64,000 nt of DNA from Sulfolobus sp. A20 (GCF_001719125.1 NZ_CP017006.1:1998384-2062383); one strand, 5' to 3'. Positions 8,437-19,976 are shown, counted from the first letter of the stretch. Notes: generated by a model not told the origin, from the letters alone. Program-made: numbers and translations.

Positions 8437-8821
8437 AATTAACTCCCTTAATCTTTTACGTTAGAACTTTATCAATTTTTTGCTCCCCTTGGCAATAGCT
8501 TATATCGTAATATATTTTTGTTTTCTAGAGTTCTGATAATTTTATGGCAATAGAATAGGTTTAGTTTCAATGTTATCATAATAACGAATAAAATAAATAG
8601 TTGATAAAATTTCCTAAATACTACATTATTATATTGAAATTTGAAATAACACATATAGATCAGAACAACAAGAATATTCGTGATATAATTTTAATCGAAT
8701 AATTACAAGTGCATTTATTTAAAAACTATATTAAGGTGGAACAGATCATAGGTTAATTTTGCGTTGTAAGTCTTAACTTTTGTTTATAAGCTAATATTGA
8801 GAAGATTAATTTGGGATAAAA
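8437..8821. other. 385-base AT-rich intergenic region with the promoter of the MoxR operon
   Basis: Divergent region between the phosphoribosyltransferase and the AAA ATPase. At its right end GTTTATAAGC (about 8782-8791) is a good TATA box, about 32 bases before the TTG start at 8822. The middle is very AT-rich. A 60-codon frame on the minus strand (8472-8654) has no recognisable content and I regard it as chance. I see no structured RNA or repeat here. Confidence 0.4.
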
Positions 8822-9970
8822 TTGAGTGAAAGAGCTTTACTTGAACTACCTAAGAAATTTATGGAAGAACTATCCGCACCCTTCATAGGGAGGGAGGAAG
8901 AAGCGAAGGTAATAGTGTTGGCATTACTAAGTAAGGAGCACGTAATACTAATAGGTGAGCCTGGAACTGCTAAATCGGCATTGGCTAGGAGAGCAGCTGA
9001 ATTGCTAAATGCAAAATTCTTCATGTATCTTTTAACTAAATACACGGAGCCTGCTGAGTTGTTCGGTGCGTTAGACATTAATGCGTTGAGAGAGGGGCAA
9101 TATAAGAGAATAACTAAAGACAGATTACCAGAAAGTCAAATAGCATTTTTAGATGAAATATTTAACGCTAATTCTGCTATATTAAATGCACTATTATCAC
9201 TGCTTAATGAAAGGGTAATATATGATGGTTATAATGTTATAAGGGTTCCTTTAAGGACATTGATTAGCGCATCTAACAGAGTTCCAGATGAGCCAGAATT
9301 AGAAGCTTTATACGATAGGCTATTGTTAAGACATTACGCAAGACCTGTCGGAGAAGAATTATGGAAACAGTTATTAGATGCTACATGGGAGATAGAATTC
9401 ACAAGTAAGTGGTCCGTTAAAGAACCGATAATGAATGTTGAACATCTAGATAAGCTATATTCGTATCTTCAGCAAGTAGATTTATCTGGCGTAAAGAATA
9501 AGCTCCTTAAATTATATGCAATGTTAGAAGAAAAAGGCATTCATTTAACTGATAGAAGAAAAGGTAAAGTGCTGAAGATAGTTTCAGCCCATGCGATATT
9601 AAATGGAAGATTAAAAGCATCGGAAGAAGATCTCATAGTATTGAAATATATAGCACCAAGAGAAATAGATGACTTTGAAAAAGTTTCTGCTCTATTATCT
9701 GAGGAACTAAAGACACCTATAAAGTATATGAAAGAATTGAATGAAATATATAACAATATCAAGGAGGCATCAAAATATGTAGATGCTGCTAACGAATCAG
9801 ATCCTAGATTAATAGAATTGATAAGAAGCCTAAGGGCTACAAGAGATAGGATTATACAGCTGGGCAAAGAAAGTGGTGATGAAAAAGTAGAGGAATTTTC
9901 TAAAGAAGTTTTGAGTGAGATAGACAGATTAATAGAAAAAGTTGCGAGAAAGTTGGGGATATACCCATGA
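8822..9970 (+). CDS. MoxR-family AAA+ ATPase
   Basis: A 382-residue AAA+ protein of the MoxR/RavA branch. Walker A is GEPGTAKS at residues 45-52, Walker B is IAFLDE at 107-112 followed by [19 protein letters not shown], a MoxR hallmark, and the sensor 1 region is ISASNR. A helical C-terminal region follows. MoxR ATPases act as chaperones that help metal centres or complexes mature, with a VWA-domain partner. The partner gene overlaps the end of this one by four bases (ATGA), and succinate dehydrogenase lies just beyond it. The start is TTG 8822, in the absence of an ATG. Confidence 0.9.
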   Translation: MSERALLELPKKFMEELSAPFIGREEEAKVIVLALLSKEHVILIGEPGTAKSALARRAAELLNAKFFMYLLTKYTEPAELFGALDINALREGQYKRITKDRLPESQIAFLDEIFNANSAILNALLSLLNERVIYDGYNVIRVPLRTLISASNRVPDEPELEALYDRLLLRHYARPVGEELWKQLLDATWEIEFTSKWSVKEPIMNVEHLDKLYSYLQQVDLSGVKNKLLKLYAMLEEKGIHLTDRRKGKVLKIVSAHAILNGRLKASEEDLIVLKYIAPREIDDFEKVSALLSEELKTPIKYMKELNEIYNNIKEASKYVDAANESDPRLIELIRSLRATRDRIIQLGKESGDEKVEEFSKEVLSEIDRLIEKVARKLGIYP

Positions 9971-11325
9971 GTGAAGATGATGGAGTACTAAGAGGAATAG
10001 ATTATAGAGATCCCCTTGTTAAATATAGAGGGGAAAGGATTTCATATACATTAAAGAAATTGTTAGGAAGAGATATACAGTTGAAAGAGAATTTTCTAAT
10101 TGATATGTATTATGTACATTATTTACCCTTACCTATGACTAAGAGTAAAAGCGATGTAAGAAAAGATCAAGAGTTAATGTACTCTTTAGTAGATTCTACG
10201 TTGTCATCAGATATTGTGTTGAAGAACAGGGAGTATTCTATAGTAAACTCTGCAGTTAGTTTAGCATTAACAGTGAGTTATGTACAAAACTTGATAGAAG
10301 AATTAGAAAGAATTAGGAAGACCTCACAATCAATGGAGGAAAGAGAGGCAGCTGAGGAGATTTTAAACGGTATTATGAAGGGTGGTTCTCCTAAAGAAGG
10401 TAAAGAGCAAAAGAACGTTAAACAGCAGACAATGGAAAAAGTTATGAAACAAGCTCATGAGAAAGCCTTATCGAAAGCCATGGAAGATGCTGAATCAGTG
10501 AGGGATTTACAAAAAATAGTTGGCGGGAACGGAGCTGGAACTGGTAGTGTATTGACTTTTGAAGGTGAGATTCATGAGGTTTTAAGATTAGCTAGAAACA
10601 CTGAAGTTAAGAAAATACTGGAGTTTTTAAGCGGAATTCCAAAATTGGGAAGTATAACTAAGAGGAGAACTACTAGGTTCTCGAAAGGAGAACTTTACGG
10701 ATATGAAGAAGGTAGTGATATTGAAAGAGTAGTATATTCTGAATTAGCACTCCCTGATGTATTATTTTACCTAAAATTAGCTGAAGGGCAATTACTATTA
10801 TATCAAAAACAGATCAAGGAGACTTTGGGACCAATCTACTTGTTACTTGATAAATCTGGCAGTATGGACGGAGAAAAGATCTTATGGGCAAAGGCGGTAG
10901 CTTTAGCGTTATATAGCAGAGCGAGGAGGGAAAATAGGGACTTCTACTTAAGATTCTTCGATAATATACCTTATCCCTTAATAAAAGTTCAGAAGAATGC
11001 TAAAAGTAAGGATGTCATAAAAATGATAGAATACATAGGAAAGATAAGAGGAGGGGGAGGAACAGATATTAGCAGATCTGTGATATCTGCTTGTGAAGAC
11101 ATAAAAGAAGGTCATGTAAAAGGAGTAAGCGAAATAATCCTATTAACAGATGGAGAGGATAAAATAGCTGAAACTACAGTTAGAAGATCGTTAAAGGAAG
11201 CTAACTCCCAGTTAATTAGTGTTATGATCAGAGGAGATAATGCAGATCTGAAGAGGGTTTCAGACGAATACCTTGTTGTGTACAAGTTAGATCATAATGA
11301 TCTAATTAAAATAGTTGAGGCCTAA
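9967..11325 (+). CDS. VWA-domain protein (MIDAS type), partner of the MoxR ATPase
   Basis: A 452-residue protein. The C-terminal half is a von Willebrand A domain with the metal-binding MIDAS motif DKSGSMDG near residues 295-302, the threonine in [10 protein letters not shown], and the aspartate in LLTDGEDK. The N-terminal half is helical, basic and acidic, as in ViaA/CoxE-like proteins. Overlap with the ATPase gene indicates a MoxR-VWA complex, probably remodelling or metal-loading a client. Its transcript runs convergently towards sdhD, and the hairpin at 11314-11344 overlaps its stop codon. Confidence 0.88.
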   Translation: MSEDDGVLRGIDYRDPLVKYRGERISYTLKKLLGRDIQLKENFLIDMYYVHYLPLPMTKSKSDVRKDQELMYSLVDSTLSSDIVLKNREYSIVNSAVSLALTVSYVQNLIEELERIRKTSQSMEEREAAEEILNGIMKGGSPKEGKEQKNVKQQTMEKVMKQAHEKALSKAMEDAESVRDLQKIVGGNGAGTGSVLTFEGEIHEVLRLARNTEVKKILEFLSGIPKLGSITKRRTTRFSKGELYGYEEGSDIERVVYSELALPDVLFYLKLAEGQLLLYQKQIKETLGPIYLLLDKSGSMDGEKILWAKAVALALYSRARRENRDFYLRFFDNIPYPLIKVQKNAKSKDVIKMIEYIGKIRGGGGTDISRSVISACEDIKEGHVKGVSEIILLTDGEDKIAETTVRRSLKEANSQLISVMIRGDNADLKRVSDEYLVVYKLDHNDLIKIVEA

Positions 11326-11344
11326 TAAATAAGGAGGCCTCAAC
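11314..11344. terminator. hairpin across the stop codon of the VWA gene
   Basis: GTTGAGGCC (11314-11322) and GGCCTCAAC (11336-11344) are exact reverse complements separated by 13 bases that include the TAA stop. It lies between the convergent VWA and sdhD genes. A role in ending or stabilising either transcript is inferred. The following bases (11350-11390) are unusually GC-rich for this genome and unexplained. Confidence 0.45.
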
Positions 11345-11411
11345 TTCATCCTCCCACGTGACTCGCGGGCGTCTGTTGAGTATGGCCGTACTTAAATCTT
11401 TGAATAAAAAT

Positions 11412-11774
11412 TTATGAAGTTTTCTGTTGTTGTTTCAAACTATTAAGATAATTTTTTATGTAATCCATATCGCTCTTTAATCCATCTACATTATATTCTC
11501 TTAGCCACATTAATCCTCCTGCCGCATCAACTATTTCTCCGTTTAACTTAAGATCTTTCCTTCTGTCTTTCCAGTTAAAAACAATTTTAGAAATTATTAA
11601 TACATATAGGTCTCCATCATTTCTTAAATGTATCTTCCCCCAGAATAAGTCGTTAAAAGAATAGTTAGCTTCATTTGCGAAAGGTTCTCTACCGGGCCTC
11701 TCAGATACTGGGATCCAATTATCCATTTTTCCTCCTGAACTCTCAATAACCTTTTTTATCTCATCCTTCATCAT
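11412..11774 (-). CDS. sdhD: succinate dehydrogenase subunit D (Sulfolobus type, no membrane helix)
   Basis: A 120-residue soluble protein, the last of four overlapping minus-strand genes. It has no transmembrane helix, as is characteristic of the non-classical Sulfolobus succinate:quinone reductase, whose SdhC and SdhD replace the usual haem b membrane anchors. No cofactor motif is visible. The assignment rests mainly on operon position and size. It overlaps sdhC by four bases. Its start ATG 11774 is followed immediately by a second ATG. Confidence 0.8.
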   Translation of the reverse strand: MMKDEIKKVIESSGGKMDNWIPVSERPGREPFANEANYSFNDLFWGKIHLRNDGDLYVLIISKIVFNWKDRRKDLKLNGEIVDAAGGLMWLREYNVDGLKSDMDYIKNYLNSLKQQQKTS

Positions 11775-12643
11775 ATTATCCCCTTGCTTCTTAATACTTC
11801 CTTAGCGATATTTCCAATTCCTAACTCGTCTGGACTTAAGCCAAACGCTAGTCCTAATAACTGTGTTACATAAATGGCAGGCATCATCCAATTTACGTTA
11901 AACTCAGCCTTTACCTTCAATTGAAGAGAGTCTAATTGTAGGTGACATAATGAGCAAGGATGTATTATGAGATCAGCGCCACCACTTTTCGCACTATTTA
12001 GCACATTATAAGCTAGTTTTAACCCGCCTTTTGGATTACTCCCCATAAGTGGAAATCCGCAACAAGCTGTCATCATAGGGAATGTGACTGGAGTTGCACC
12101 AGTAACTGAAACCAGATCTGATAAACTATGAGGATTATAAGCGTTCTCAAATCCCATAATTTGCTCTGGTCTAAGCATTTGGCAACCGTAATATGTACCC
12201 ACTTTAAGCCCAGTTAATGGCTTCTTGATATGCTTTTTAATATTTTCTATTCCAACATCTCTTAATAAGACCCAAACTATATGCTCAGCACTAACTTTGC
12301 CATCATATTTAACTGAAGTCCCTTGAAGTCTATTATCCACTTTTCTTCTTAAGTCCTTATCCTCATTATATTTGTAAGTTGCTAGTCTATGGCTGTGTAA
12401 GCAAACACTACATGGTGTTGTCATCTTATCTAAACCTATCTTCTCTACTTGTGATAGGTTTCTCAAGTTTAATGCAGCATGCCCTATTTCGTCATATTCA
12501 TCGAGGAAACCTCCTCCACAACAGTTCCAATCAGGTACTTCGATTAATTCTATGCCCAAAATCTCTGCAACCTTTTTAGTAGCTACATCTACGTCTTTAG
12601 ATAAGCCATGTGTCGCACAACCTGGATAATAGGCTATTTTCAT
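11771..12643 (-). CDS. sdhC: succinate dehydrogenase subunit C, HdrB-like cysteine-rich protein
   Basis: A 290-residue protein with two CCG domains: CCGGGFLDE near residue 42 with TPCSVCLHS downstream, and ACCGFPLMG near 196 with HPCSLCHLQ. This is the heterodisulfide-reductase-B fold that binds a special [4Fe-4S] cluster. In Sulfolobales it replaces the haem-bearing anchor and is thought to attach SdhAB to the membrane. Its ATG follows GGTGA with exactly six bases between, and it overlaps sdhB by four bases. All key cysteines are present. Confidence 0.92.
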   Translation of the reverse strand: MKIAYYPGCATHGLSKDVDVATKKVAEILGIELIEVPDWNCCGGGFLDEYDEIGHAALNLRNLSQVEKIGLDKMTTPCSVCLHSHRLATYKYNEDKDLRRKVDNRLQGTSVKYDGKVSAEHIVWVLLRDVGIENIKKHIKKPLTGLKVGTYYGCQMLRPEQIMGFENAYNPHSLSDLVSVTGATPVTFPMMTACCGFPLMGSNPKGGLKLAYNVLNSAKSGGADLIIHPCSLCHLQLDSLQLKVKAEFNVNWMMPAIYVTQLLGLAFGLSPDELGIGNIAKEVLRSKGII

Positions 12644-13602
12644 TTTTTCTCACCACCTAAAATCTTTTTGATTTCATTTATATTTTGAACATTCTTTTCT
12701 TGCACTAGCGCATATTTAAGCTTTCCGGTTTTAGACATATAAATTAAATCTGTTAGCGACTGGATCAGTCCATATGTCTTCAAGTAAACCATTCCTTCAA
12801 GCAATTTGCCAGTTTGTTTTATAGAATCATAAATAGCTTCTACGTGTTTTTCTCCTCTTTTAGCCACTTCAGACTTATCAGAGTAATTCTTAGTAAAGCT
12901 TCTAGTCTTTTTAATAGCTGTTACTGGCTCAATATCTCTTGGACATACATTGAAGCATTGGTAACAGTAAGTACAACGCCATGAACTATCAATTAGTATT
13001 TTCATCCTTTCATCGGTTATAGTATCTCTTGGGTCTGCTAAGAACCTGTAACCTTTAGCGTGAGCTGCAGGACCTAAGAATTCCGAATCAATTCTCACTG
13101 CAGGGCATGCCGATACGCAAAGTCCACACCATATACATTGTGCGAATTTCCACAATTCTTTCTGATCTTCAGGCTTTAATCTATGCTCAGCTTTTTCCTC
13201 TAGCACTTCTTTTGATGGATATAATCTAGGTTTTACCTTAAACATCCTATCATAAAATTCATCCCAATCAACAACTAGATCTTTAATTGGTTTAAAGTAA
13301 TCCATTGGCTCTATAGTTATTACGTTATTATTGTATTTCTTAACAATATCTAGGACTAAAGTTTTACATGCTAATCTGGGTTCTCCATTTATCTTCATTC
13401 CACAGCTTCCGCATACAGCCATGTGACATGATGCTCTATATGATAGAGTTGAGTCTTGCTCACTCTTTATTCTTCTTAGTGCTTCTGTAAATTGTGTAAA
13501 CCTGTCAACCTTTATTTTATACTCACTCCACCAATCTCCTTTCTCTGGACTAAACCTTTTTACTTTAAATACTACTTCTTGTTCTTGGAGGTTCTGTGAC
13601 AT
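12640..13602 (-). CDS. sdhB: succinate dehydrogenase iron-sulfur subunit
   Basis: A 320-residue protein with the three cluster sites of SdhB. The [2Fe-2S] site is [10 protein letters not shown] plus a later cysteine in the first 85 residues. The C-terminal clusters use [12 protein letters not shown] near 156 and [12 protein letters not shown] near 209. The second motif has CxxC where [3Fe-4S] enzymes have a non-cysteine, suggesting an extra [4Fe-4S] cluster in place of [3Fe-4S], as described for Sulfolobus enzymes. It carries electrons from SdhA flavin to SdhC/quinone and directly follows sdhA with no gap. Confidence 0.93.
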   Translation of the reverse strand: MSQNLQEQEVVFKVKRFSPEKGDWWSEYKIKVDRFTQFTEALRRIKSEQDSTLSYRASCHMAVCGSCGMKINGEPRLACKTLVLDIVKKYNNNVITIEPMDYFKPIKDLVVDWDEFYDRMFKVKPRLYPSKEVLEEKAEHRLKPEDQKELWKFAQCIWCGLCVSACPAVRIDSEFLGPAAHAKGYRFLADPRDTITDERMKILIDSSWRCTYCYQCFNVCPRDIEPVTAIKKTRSFTKNYSDKSEVAKRGEKHVEAIYDSIKQTGKLLEGMVYLKTYGLIQSLTDLIYMSKTGKLKYALVQEKNVQNINEIKKILGGEKK

Positions 13603-15303
13603 TTAGTACACCCTAGGTTCAGGCTTCCATCTTGTCATTTTAACCGGCTTATACGTAATCTCTACTGTATTACCCCTTAAGTAAGCTATTGTATGCTTCA
13701 GCCAATTATTATCATCTCTTTCTGGATAATCAGTCCTATAATGGGCTCCCCTAGACTCTTTTCTATCTAAAGCTGATTTAGCAATTACTATAGCTAGATC
13801 TAACATATTTCTTAGCTCAAGAGCGTTAAAGAACTCAGTATTGTAAACTTTACTCTTATCTGTAACGTACATTTTGCTTACCATATCCCTTAAATTATTT
13901 ATCTCGGACATTGCATTTAATAAACCTCCCTCATCTCTAAATATTCCTACGTTATCCCACATTACATCTCTCAACTTCTCTAATATTTCACCAAAATGAA
14001 CTCCACTTTCGCTCTTTACGAACTTATAAGCATCATCGACTACCTTCTCAGCCTCCTTCTCGTAGTTGGAAGTTGGTGTATTGGGGTTACTTCTTAAGAA
14101 CTCAACAACAGTTCTTCCAGTCTCTTGACCAAAGACCAATGTATCTAATAAAGAGTTAGATCCTAATCGGTTTGCTCCGTGTACGGATACGCAAGCCGCT
14201 TCTCCAGCTGAATATAATCCTATGAGATCAGGGTTTCTTCCCTTAATATCTACATCTATACCTCCCATATAATAATGCTGGGCTGGTCTGACCGGTATGG
14301 GCTCATTAATTGCATCAACTCCAGCGAAGTTCTTAGCTGCTTCATAAGCCAATGCCAATCTCTCTTTTATATATTCCTCACCAAGGTGAGTCAAATCTAA
14401 TCCTACATATCCCCCCGGATATCCTCTACCTTCCCTTATTTCTGTTATTATAGATCTGGACACAATATCTCTCGGAGCTAAGTCCAATTTCTTCGGAGCA
14501 TATTTAGCCATAAACCTCTCTCCTTTTATATTCTTTAAAATCGCTCCTTCACCTCTAGCAGCTTCACTAATCAAAATATCAGATGGGTATAACGCTGTGG
14601 GATGAAACTGGACAAACTCTGGATCTTTTAAGGCAGCTCCAGCTCTCAATGCAATTCCAAATCCATCTCCGGTATTAATGTAACTGTTTGTAGTATGTCT
14701 ATAAAGCATTCCCATACCTCCAGATGCTATAACAACTGCTTTGGTTTTGAAGAAATACGGTGTCATAGTCTTCATTGGCATCGCAACTAAACCTACAACT
14801 CTTTTATTATCTGTAACTAGATCTAAAGCAAACCATTCGTTGTAAAAATCTACTGATAAGCCAGATACTCTTTCAAATAATGTGTGCAACAGTGCCATAC
14901 CAGTTTTATCTCCTACGAATCTTGTTCTAGGATACGTTTGTCCTCCGAAATATCTGACTGCAATTCTTCCATCTGGTTGTCTATTGAATAGTGCACCCCA
15001 TCTTTCAAGTAACATTGCAATTTCTCCAGATTTATTTGAAAGTAGTTCTGCCGCGTCTTGGTCTACTAAATAGTCTCCTCCTTTAACAGTATCGTAAGTC
15101 ATATAATCTGGGTTATCGTTTGGATCAGAATTTCCTGGAATGTATGCAGCTATACCTCCTTCTGCAGCAGCGGAGTGTGACCTGGTAGGAAAAACCTTAG
15201 ATATTACGGCAACTTTGTAACCCGCTGAAGCTATCTCATGTGCACTCATTAGCCCCGCTAATCCACCTCCAATTACAACTGCGTCATATTCGATTTTCTC
15301 CAT
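13603..15303 (-). CDS. sdhA: succinate dehydrogenase flavoprotein subunit
   Basis: A 566-residue flavoprotein. [12 protein letters not shown] (about 12-23) binds the FAD ADP part. [13 protein letters not shown] carries the histidine that covalently holds [11 protein letters not shown] and [14 protein letters not shown] contribute to the active site. It oxidises succinate to fumarate in the citric acid cycle and respiratory chain. The gene heads the sdhABCD operon: a TATA box (TTTTTAAG on plus-strand bases 15327-15334) lies 27 bases before the ATG, so its mRNA should be leaderless. Length is normal for the family. Confidence 0.96.
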   Translation of the reverse strand: MEKIEYDAVVIGGGLAGLMSAHEIASAGYKVAVISKVFPTRSHSAAAEGGIAAYIPGNSDPNDNPDYMTYDTVKGGDYLVDQDAAELLSNKSGEIAMLLERWGALFNRQPDGRIAVRYFGGQTYPRTRFVGDKTGMALLHTLFERVSGLSVDFYNEWFALDLVTDNKRVVGLVAMPMKTMTPYFFKTKAVVIASGGMGMLYRHTTNSYINTGDGFGIALRAGAALKDPEFVQFHPTALYPSDILISEAARGEGAILKNIKGERFMAKYAPKKLDLAPRDIVSRSIITEIREGRGYPGGYVGLDLTHLGEEYIKERLALAYEAAKNFAGVDAINEPIPVRPAQHYYMGGIDVDIKGRNPDLIGLYSAGEAACVSVHGANRLGSNSLLDTLVFGQETGRTVVEFLRSNPNTPTSNYEKEAEKVVDDAYKFVKSESGVHFGEILEKLRDVMWDNVGIFRDEGGLLNAMSEINNLRDMVSKMYVTDKSKVYNTEFFNALELRNMLDLAIVIAKSALDRKESRGAHYRTDYPERDDNNWLKHTIAYLRGNTVEITYKPVKMTRWKPEPRVY

Positions 15304-15429
15304 ATGTCATTATATTCATCATCTAGTTTTTAAGTATTCTTTCAACTATATTTTAACTTAAACTTATATAAAGATTGAGATTTCAAAAACCTTGTTTAAA
15401 CAAGAATCTTGTTTTCTAGCTTTACCGAT

Positions 15430-15480
15430 CTGACTTCTTCCCCTTAGAGGGATCCCCTAGTCCACTCTCGTATGAGGGGC
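15430..15480. repeat. hairpin-rich right end of the decayed IS200/IS605-type element
   Basis: Between the sdhA promoter and the tnpB remnant lie GC-rich short palindromes, such as CCCCTAG...TGAGGGG and CCCCTTAGAGGG, unlike the AT-rich surroundings. IS200/IS605-family elements have such subterminal hairpins beyond the 3' end of tnpB, where the guide RNA of TnpB also originates. Assignment is by position and composition only. Confidence 0.35.
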
Positions 15481-15482
15481 AG

Positions 15483-15717
15483 TCAAGAGAGACTCAGAGA
15501 ACAATACAAATTCACTATTGAAATAACTTCCGTATCATTTTCATAACTGCAATTAACGCAACGAAAGTATCTATAACCAACCTCTTCATCTCATTACCAT
15601 GTTTTGGATAATAGGTAGATGAGAAACTAGGGTCAACATAAACAACTCTAAGATCATGTTTCTTTGTCTCTCAATCCAATACTGTATTCTACGGTATTGT
15701 ATCAAATATAACTTATT
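15483..15717 (-). pseudogene. tnpB: decayed tnpB (IS200/IS605-family orfB) C-terminal remnant
   Basis: Reading the minus strand from 15717 in three successive frames gives YLIQYRRIQYWIE, then LRVVYVDPSFSSTYYPKHGN, then GYRYFRCVNCSYEND, ending SIVNLY and a TGA near 15483. These are the RuvC-like and zinc-ribbon parts of TnpB. At least two frameshifts separate them, and one zinc cysteine has become tyrosine (STYYP for STxCP). No N-terminal half is present. The remnant sits in the 588-base gap between sdhA and the HAD gene; the rest of that gap (15720-15890) is AT-rich apart from GC-rich palindromic bits near 15783-15812. Confidence 0.75.
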
Positions 15718-15891
15718 CCTAAAACTTATTGACGATCTCTTAAAACCCTCTTAATTATGTGAATTAATATGCTTTGTAATTTCCGTCCTAAAGGGCGAGC
15801 TCTCCTTTCGTTTATAACTTAAATTACATACCTATGATAAAATTATAAACGTGAAAACTTTCAAAAATTGATATAACAGGATATTAACACA

Positions 15892-16692
15892 TTATTGTAC
15901 TAACTCTAACAAATTATTAACAACGTATTTAGGTTTTATGTTTCCGTTTTCAGCATCCTTGCGTGTCGATATACCAGTAAGAACTAACACAGTATCAGCA
16001 CCTATGTTATTTCCCATTTGTATATCCGTCTCCAATTGATCTCCTACTACCAAAACCTTCGACAGCTGCTTGATGTTTGAGAATTTCATCGCAATTTCAA
16101 TAATCCATGGATTTGGTTTACCGGCTATGAAATCAGGGTCTCTCTTCAAGGCGTAGATAATCGCACTAGCTAATGATCCAGCTCCTAACTTTAAGCCATC
16201 TTTAGCAGGCCAAAGTCTATCCATATTAGTTACAATAAACTTAGACCCTTTACTTATACACCTCATTGCTAGTGAAAGTTTATCGTAAGTAGCTAATCTA
16301 TCTAAACCTAATACTACAGCATCTGGTATGTTTTCCTCAGCCTCAGCACTGTTGAGTATCGTGAAGCCATGAATTTTAAGCTCTTCAGTTAATCCTTCTT
16401 CTCCAACTGGGAATACTCTCTTTATATTTTTTAGCTTTTCTTTCATATAAATTGCAGCGGCTAATCCACTAGTAACTATTTCATTCGGTGTTACGTTTAG
16501 TCCTAAATATGATAATTGCCTAGACAATAATACTCTGCTAAACCCTGAATTGTTGGTTACAAAAATTATGCTGATTCCCTTATCTTTAAGTTGTCGTAAA
16601 GCCTTTATGTTTTCCCATATTGGTTCGCCTTCCCTCACTACGACTCCATCAATGTCGCTTATTATAAGTTCGTAATCGTTAACTAATGCCAA
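15892..16692 (-). CDS. HAD-superfamily phosphatase, NagD/4-nitrophenylphosphatase type
   Basis: A 266-residue HAD hydrolase of subclass IIA. Motif I is SDIDGVV with nucleophile Asp13 and acid Asp15, motif II is FVTNNSG, and motif III/IV is KPNPWI...[10 protein letters not shown]. Such enzymes remove phosphate from small sugars, phosphoglycolate or model aryl phosphates. The start is TTG 16692, and the first 14 bases overlap the end of an unannotated upstream gene (16679-16975), suggesting translational coupling. The natural substrate is unknown. Confidence 0.88.
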   Translation of the reverse strand: MALVNDYELIISDIDGVVVREGEPIWENIKALRQLKDKGISIIFVTNNSGFSRVLLSRQLSYLGLNVTPNEIVTSGLAAAIYMKEKLKNIKRVFPVGEEGLTEELKIHGFTILNSAEAEENIPDAVVLGLDRLATYDKLSLAMRCISKGSKFIVTNMDRLWPAKDGLKLGAGSLASAIIYALKRDPDFIAGKPNPWIIEIAMKFSNIKQLSKVLVVGDQLETDIQMGNNIGADTVLVLTGISTRKDAENGNIKPKYVVNNLLELVQ

Positions 16693-16975
16693 TGGACTCT
16701 AACACCTCTATCTTTTCTTTTATCTTATCCTCTAAATCTTCTCCTTTTTTCACAAAACCGAAGAGACCGATACCAGTATATATTGCGTTTTCACAATTTT
16801 CCCATTTACCTATAACTGGAGGCATTATCTTAAAATATATATAATCTCCCCTATCAAATAAATACAGTAATAAAATTTTTTCTCCTTTTTCTATAACATA
16901 TAAGTTACAATAATCTAAAGAGTTTAAAATGACTTTATCTACGCCTAATTTTTTACTATCGATTTGCGAAACTAT
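16679..16975 (-). CDS. unrecognised 98-residue protein with an apparent ATA start codon
   Basis: The minus strand has a 101-codon open frame with strongly coding-like composition (for example [32 protein letters not shown] and [18 protein letters not shown]). It has no ATG, GTG or TTG in its first 50 codons. A perfect ribosome site GAGGTGA lies just upstream, and exactly six bases after GGTGA stands ATA (16975-16973), the same spacing as for ATG in the HIT and sdhC genes. I therefore take ATA as the start. It overlaps the HAD phosphatase by 14 bases. I do not recognise the family; the composition suggests a small soluble protein with a charged C-terminal helix. Confidence 0.65.
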   Translation of the reverse strand: MVSQIDSKKLGVDKVILNSLDYCNLYVIEKGEKILLLYLFDRGDYIYFKIMPPVIGKWENCENAIYTGIGLFGFVKKGEDLEDKIKEKIEVLESIGIS

Positions 16976-16998
16976 TTTATTTCACCTCAAAATACTTT

Positions 16999-18606
16999 AT
17001 GAGAGTCATGGATACAGAAAGCCTCACTCGCAAATACTACGCTTATATCAAAGGTCTGCCAAATATAAAAATATTCTTAACGCTAACTTCCTTTGAGTAT
17101 ATTATTTTACTGATTAGAAGTTTACAAATATCATTTGATTATCTTTACTCATTTTTATTATATTCCGTTTTGTTGATTGCGTTATTTAGAGAACGTTATA
17201 AACTAGGCCTATTTATCACGGATTTAACTGGAATTCCTTATATAGTATTATCGTTTCTGCCTGTCTCCCCCATATTTGCATTTGGCTTCTTCATGCCTTT
17301 ATTGGCATATATACTTTTAGGTAGTTATAGGGAGTCCTTATCTATAACGTTATCAGCTTTATTATCGTTTGTTCCTATCATATTTTATCTCAAATATATA
17401 TTGCCTTATATAATATATATAATTATAATATCATTAATATTTCATCTTTATATATATACTGTAAATAAAAAAGGTGTTAAGATTCTTGGTTTCAAGTCTA
17501 CACAAGTGGCTGTGCCATTTATAAGAGCTATTACTGAAAAAAATAAGGCTCCTTTAGAAAACTTTCTTAGTTTAATTTCAGTAAAAACTACTCTCAATAT
17601 TTTACTTTATAAGTTGGACGATATACTATTTGTACTACCCCAAATACACTTTGGTATCTTTGGAGATATTGGAAGTTCGAGATTCGTATATGATGCTGAG
17701 AAAACTTTAGGTAAAAACGTTATGGTTTTTCATAGTGCGGGAAGTCATGAATTAGATTTAGCTTCTTCCTTTGATGTGAATAAAGTACTAGAAGAAATCA
17801 AGAGAAGTTTAAATGGAAATAGTTGGAACAAAGTTAATTTCTACGGGATCTCTGTAGAAAAAATTAATAATTTCGAAGTAACTTCACTTGAGTTTGATAA
17901 ATTTAGAATATCCTTCCTTGAGAGACCGAACTTAGGAATAGATGATCTTCCATCCTCACTATGGAAATACATGCTTAGTTATAACAACTATTTAGTTGAC
18001 TGTCATAATAATTATATGATAGAAGGATATTCAAAAGATGAAGTAGAAAGTTTAAAGATGTTCTTAATGGAACAGAAAGGAATTAAAAGTAATAGGAAAC
18101 TTTATATCGGTTATGCTGAAGGCGTGATTGAAAAGTCTTGTGAGGGATTATGTGATAATAGGGTAAGGGTCGTAACGTTAAGTGATGGCGAGAGCAAGAT
18201 CTCGTTGGTTTATCTTTATGCTAATAACTCGTCTAGAGAACTTTATACAGCTATGAAGAATCTTGAAGAAGGTTCAAGGGTTATATTAATAACTCCAGAT
18301 GATCACTCTTGTACTGGAGTTAGTTTAGGGATAACCTACTATCCTGCTGGAGTTTGTGAAGAGTTAATAAATAAAACTAAAATGTTGGTAAAAGAATCTA
18401 CACTTAATCTAAAAGAGGTTAAGAATATACAATATACCGTTGTCAAAGTTAAAGGAGTTAGGGTGGTGGGAAAAATAGTTTCCTTAATGTCTAAAGCATT
18501 AGAGGAAGTAGGAGCGTATACGGCTAAAACTTTTTGGATACCATTAGTTACTCCTTATTTAGCGCTTATAGCTATATTACTTGCCCAAAGCATTAGTAAA
18601 ATCTGA
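16999..18606 (+). CDS. large membrane protein, probably DUF2070 family
   Basis: A 535-residue protein. Residues 25-160 hold about five membrane helices, and the rest is a large soluble domain ending in one C-terminal helix ([19 protein letters not shown]). In the soluble part, [13 protein letters not shown] and [15 protein letters not shown] look like conserved metal- or phosphate-handling loops and recall the archaeal DUF2070 family. The function is unknown. It is divergent from the ATA-start gene with only 23 bases between them, and converges with the geranylgeranyl reductase gene, overlapping it by 30 bases. Confidence 0.65.
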   Translation: MRVMDTESLTRKYYAYIKGLPNIKIFLTLTSFEYIILLIRSLQISFDYLYSFLLYSVLLIALFRERYKLGLFITDLTGIPYIVLSFLPVSPIFAFGFFMPLLAYILLGSYRESLSITLSALLSFVPIIFYLKYILPYIIYIIIISLIFHLYIYTVNKKGVKILGFKSTQVAVPFIRAITEKNKAPLENFLSLISVKTTLNILLYKLDDILFVLPQIHFGIFGDIGSSRFVYDAEKTLGKNVMVFHSAGSHELDLASSFDVNKVLEEIKRSLNGNSWNKVNFYGISVEKINNFEVTSLEFDKFRISFLERPNLGIDDLPSSLWKYMLSYNNYLVDCHNNYMIEGYSKDEVESLKMFLMEQKGIKSNRKLYIGYAEGVIEKSCEGLCDNRVRVVTLSDGESKISLVYLYANNSSRELYTAMKNLEEGSRVILITPDDHSCTGVSLGITYYPAGVCEELINKTKMLVKESTLNLKEVKNIQYTVVKVKGVRVVGKIVSLMSKALEEVGAYTAKTFWIPLVTPYLALIAILLAQSISKI

Positions 18607-19950
18607 AATTATCGTATCGACATTAGATTTCCATTTCATTAAATCTTTGGGATCATTAGGATAATTTCTGTATGCTTCCTTTATCTTTTTCATATATTCA
18701 GCTACTACCTTAAGTTTTAATAGTAGCGATGGTTTCCCCAGAGCCATTATCACTCTCATGGCTTTCTCAGCAACTGATAGTTGCAAATCTCCATTAGAAC
18801 TTGCCTCAACTATATCTTCTTCTCTCAAAACCCTCTTATTCATTCCATAATTTATTTCGTCGTCTGTTAACTTTTGCAAAAACCTCCTAAATAGGTCAAG
18901 ACTAGCTTGTTTAGCCCCGTATTTTTCCACATAGCACTCGTTAGCTATCCATAATCCACGTGCTGAGAAATCGTTTATCTCAAAAGCATTATGTATTGCT
19001 TTGGCTACACAGTAAGCTGAGATCATTGCTGATCCCTTACCTCCTCCATGAACTGGGTTTACTGTAAAGGCAGAATCTCCAATAACAGCTATCCCATCCC
19101 ATACTATGCTCGCTAAAGGTCTTCTAGTTGGAACTAAAGCTCCTCCTTTAACTAATAGATCCTTCTTATCCACATCTGGGGCGTAGTAGTCTAAATATTT
19201 GTTATAGTAATCATGAATGTTTCCATACCCCATTCCACTCTGAATTCCTAAACCTACATTTACTTTTTCTGGTCCTTTAGGGAAATACCACCAATATCCG
19301 CCTGGCGAGGCTTTTTGGGTTATGTATATTCTTAAATAAGGATAATCCTCAATTTCATCCTTAGTTCTCAAAACTTCTCTATACGCGATATCAGCATCTC
19401 TATCATCTAGGAGTTCTGTAACTGGAAGCTCATATGGTAACTTACTTCTGAAACTCATGGAATAGCCAGTAGCATCGACTACCACATTGGCTTTGACCTC
19501 AAAAGTCTCATTCGTTCTTCTATTGAATAATATTGCTCCATCTACCTTTCCATTACTAATTATTGGCTTCATAGCCGTGGTTAGATCTAGGACTTCCACG
19601 CCCTTTTCATTAGCCTCCTTGACTAATCTTTGTATATATGTTGGAGAGTCTATTTCAAATCCTTTCCCCTTTACCGTCCATACGGTTTTCATATCTGGGC
19701 TGTATAGTTTTATTCCTTCAACCTCCTCTTCTAGTTCCTTCCCTCTAGGATAAGGCATTCCTAAATCGTCAAAGTGGTCTTTACTTATTGCATCACCACA
19801 AGGTTTATCTCCAAATCTGTTCCAAGGTTTACTATCTATTGCTAAAACTTTGAGACCCCTTTTAGACAAGTGCCATGCTAACGATGCTCCAGCCATCCCA
19901 AGTCCGATAATCAAAACGTCATATTCGGCTTTTCTCAAATCAGACCGCAT
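18577..19950 (-). CDS. ggr: geranylgeranyl reductase (archaeal lipid saturation)
   Basis: A 457-residue flavoprotein. [17 protein letters not shown] (about 16-32) is the FAD Rossmann motif, [11 protein letters not shown] is the family loop with its cysteine, [11 protein letters not shown] is the substrate-pocket motif, and [18 protein letters not shown] is the second FAD-binding motif. This is the Sulfolobus geranylgeranyl reductase type (about 450 residues) that hydrogenates the isoprenoid chains of membrane lipids. Length and motifs are complete. A smaller relative lies at 22612-23610, and hexaprenyl diphosphate synthase at 25038, so lipid genes cluster loosely here. Confidence 0.9.
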   Translation of the reverse strand: MRSDLRKAEYDVLIIGLGMAGASLAWHLSKRGLKVLAIDSKPWNRFGDKPCGDAISKDHFDDLGMPYPRGKELEEEVEGIKLYSPDMKTVWTVKGKGFEIDSPTYIQRLVKEANEKGVEVLDLTTAMKPIISNGKVDGAILFNRRTNETFEVKANVVVDATGYSMSFRSKLPYELPVTELLDDRDADIAYREVLRTKDEIEDYPYLRIYITQKASPGGYWWYFPKGPEKVNVGLGIQSGMGYGNIHDYYNKYLDYYAPDVDKKDLLVKGGALVPTRRPLASIVWDGIAVIGDSAFTVNPVHGGGKGSAMISAYCVAKAIHNAFEINDFSARGLWIANECYVEKYGAKQASLDLFRRFLQKLTDDEINYGMNKRVLREEDIVEASSNGDLQLSVAEKAMRVIMALGKPSLLLKLKVVAEYMKKIKEAYRNYPNDPKDLMKWKSNVDTIISDFTNALGK

Positions 19951-19976
19951 TTAATTTGATCTCAAAAAATAAAAAT

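Noticed and set aside
8472-8654. 60-codon minus-strand frame in the intergenic region before the MoxR gene
   Set aside because: AT-driven composition full of Phe, Asn, Ile and Lys, no ribosome site and no motif; most likely chance.
15302-15340. ATGATGA on the minus strand before sdhA as a possible C box
   Set aside because: No CTGA at a suitable distance; it is part of the short region between the sdhA TATA box and its ATG.
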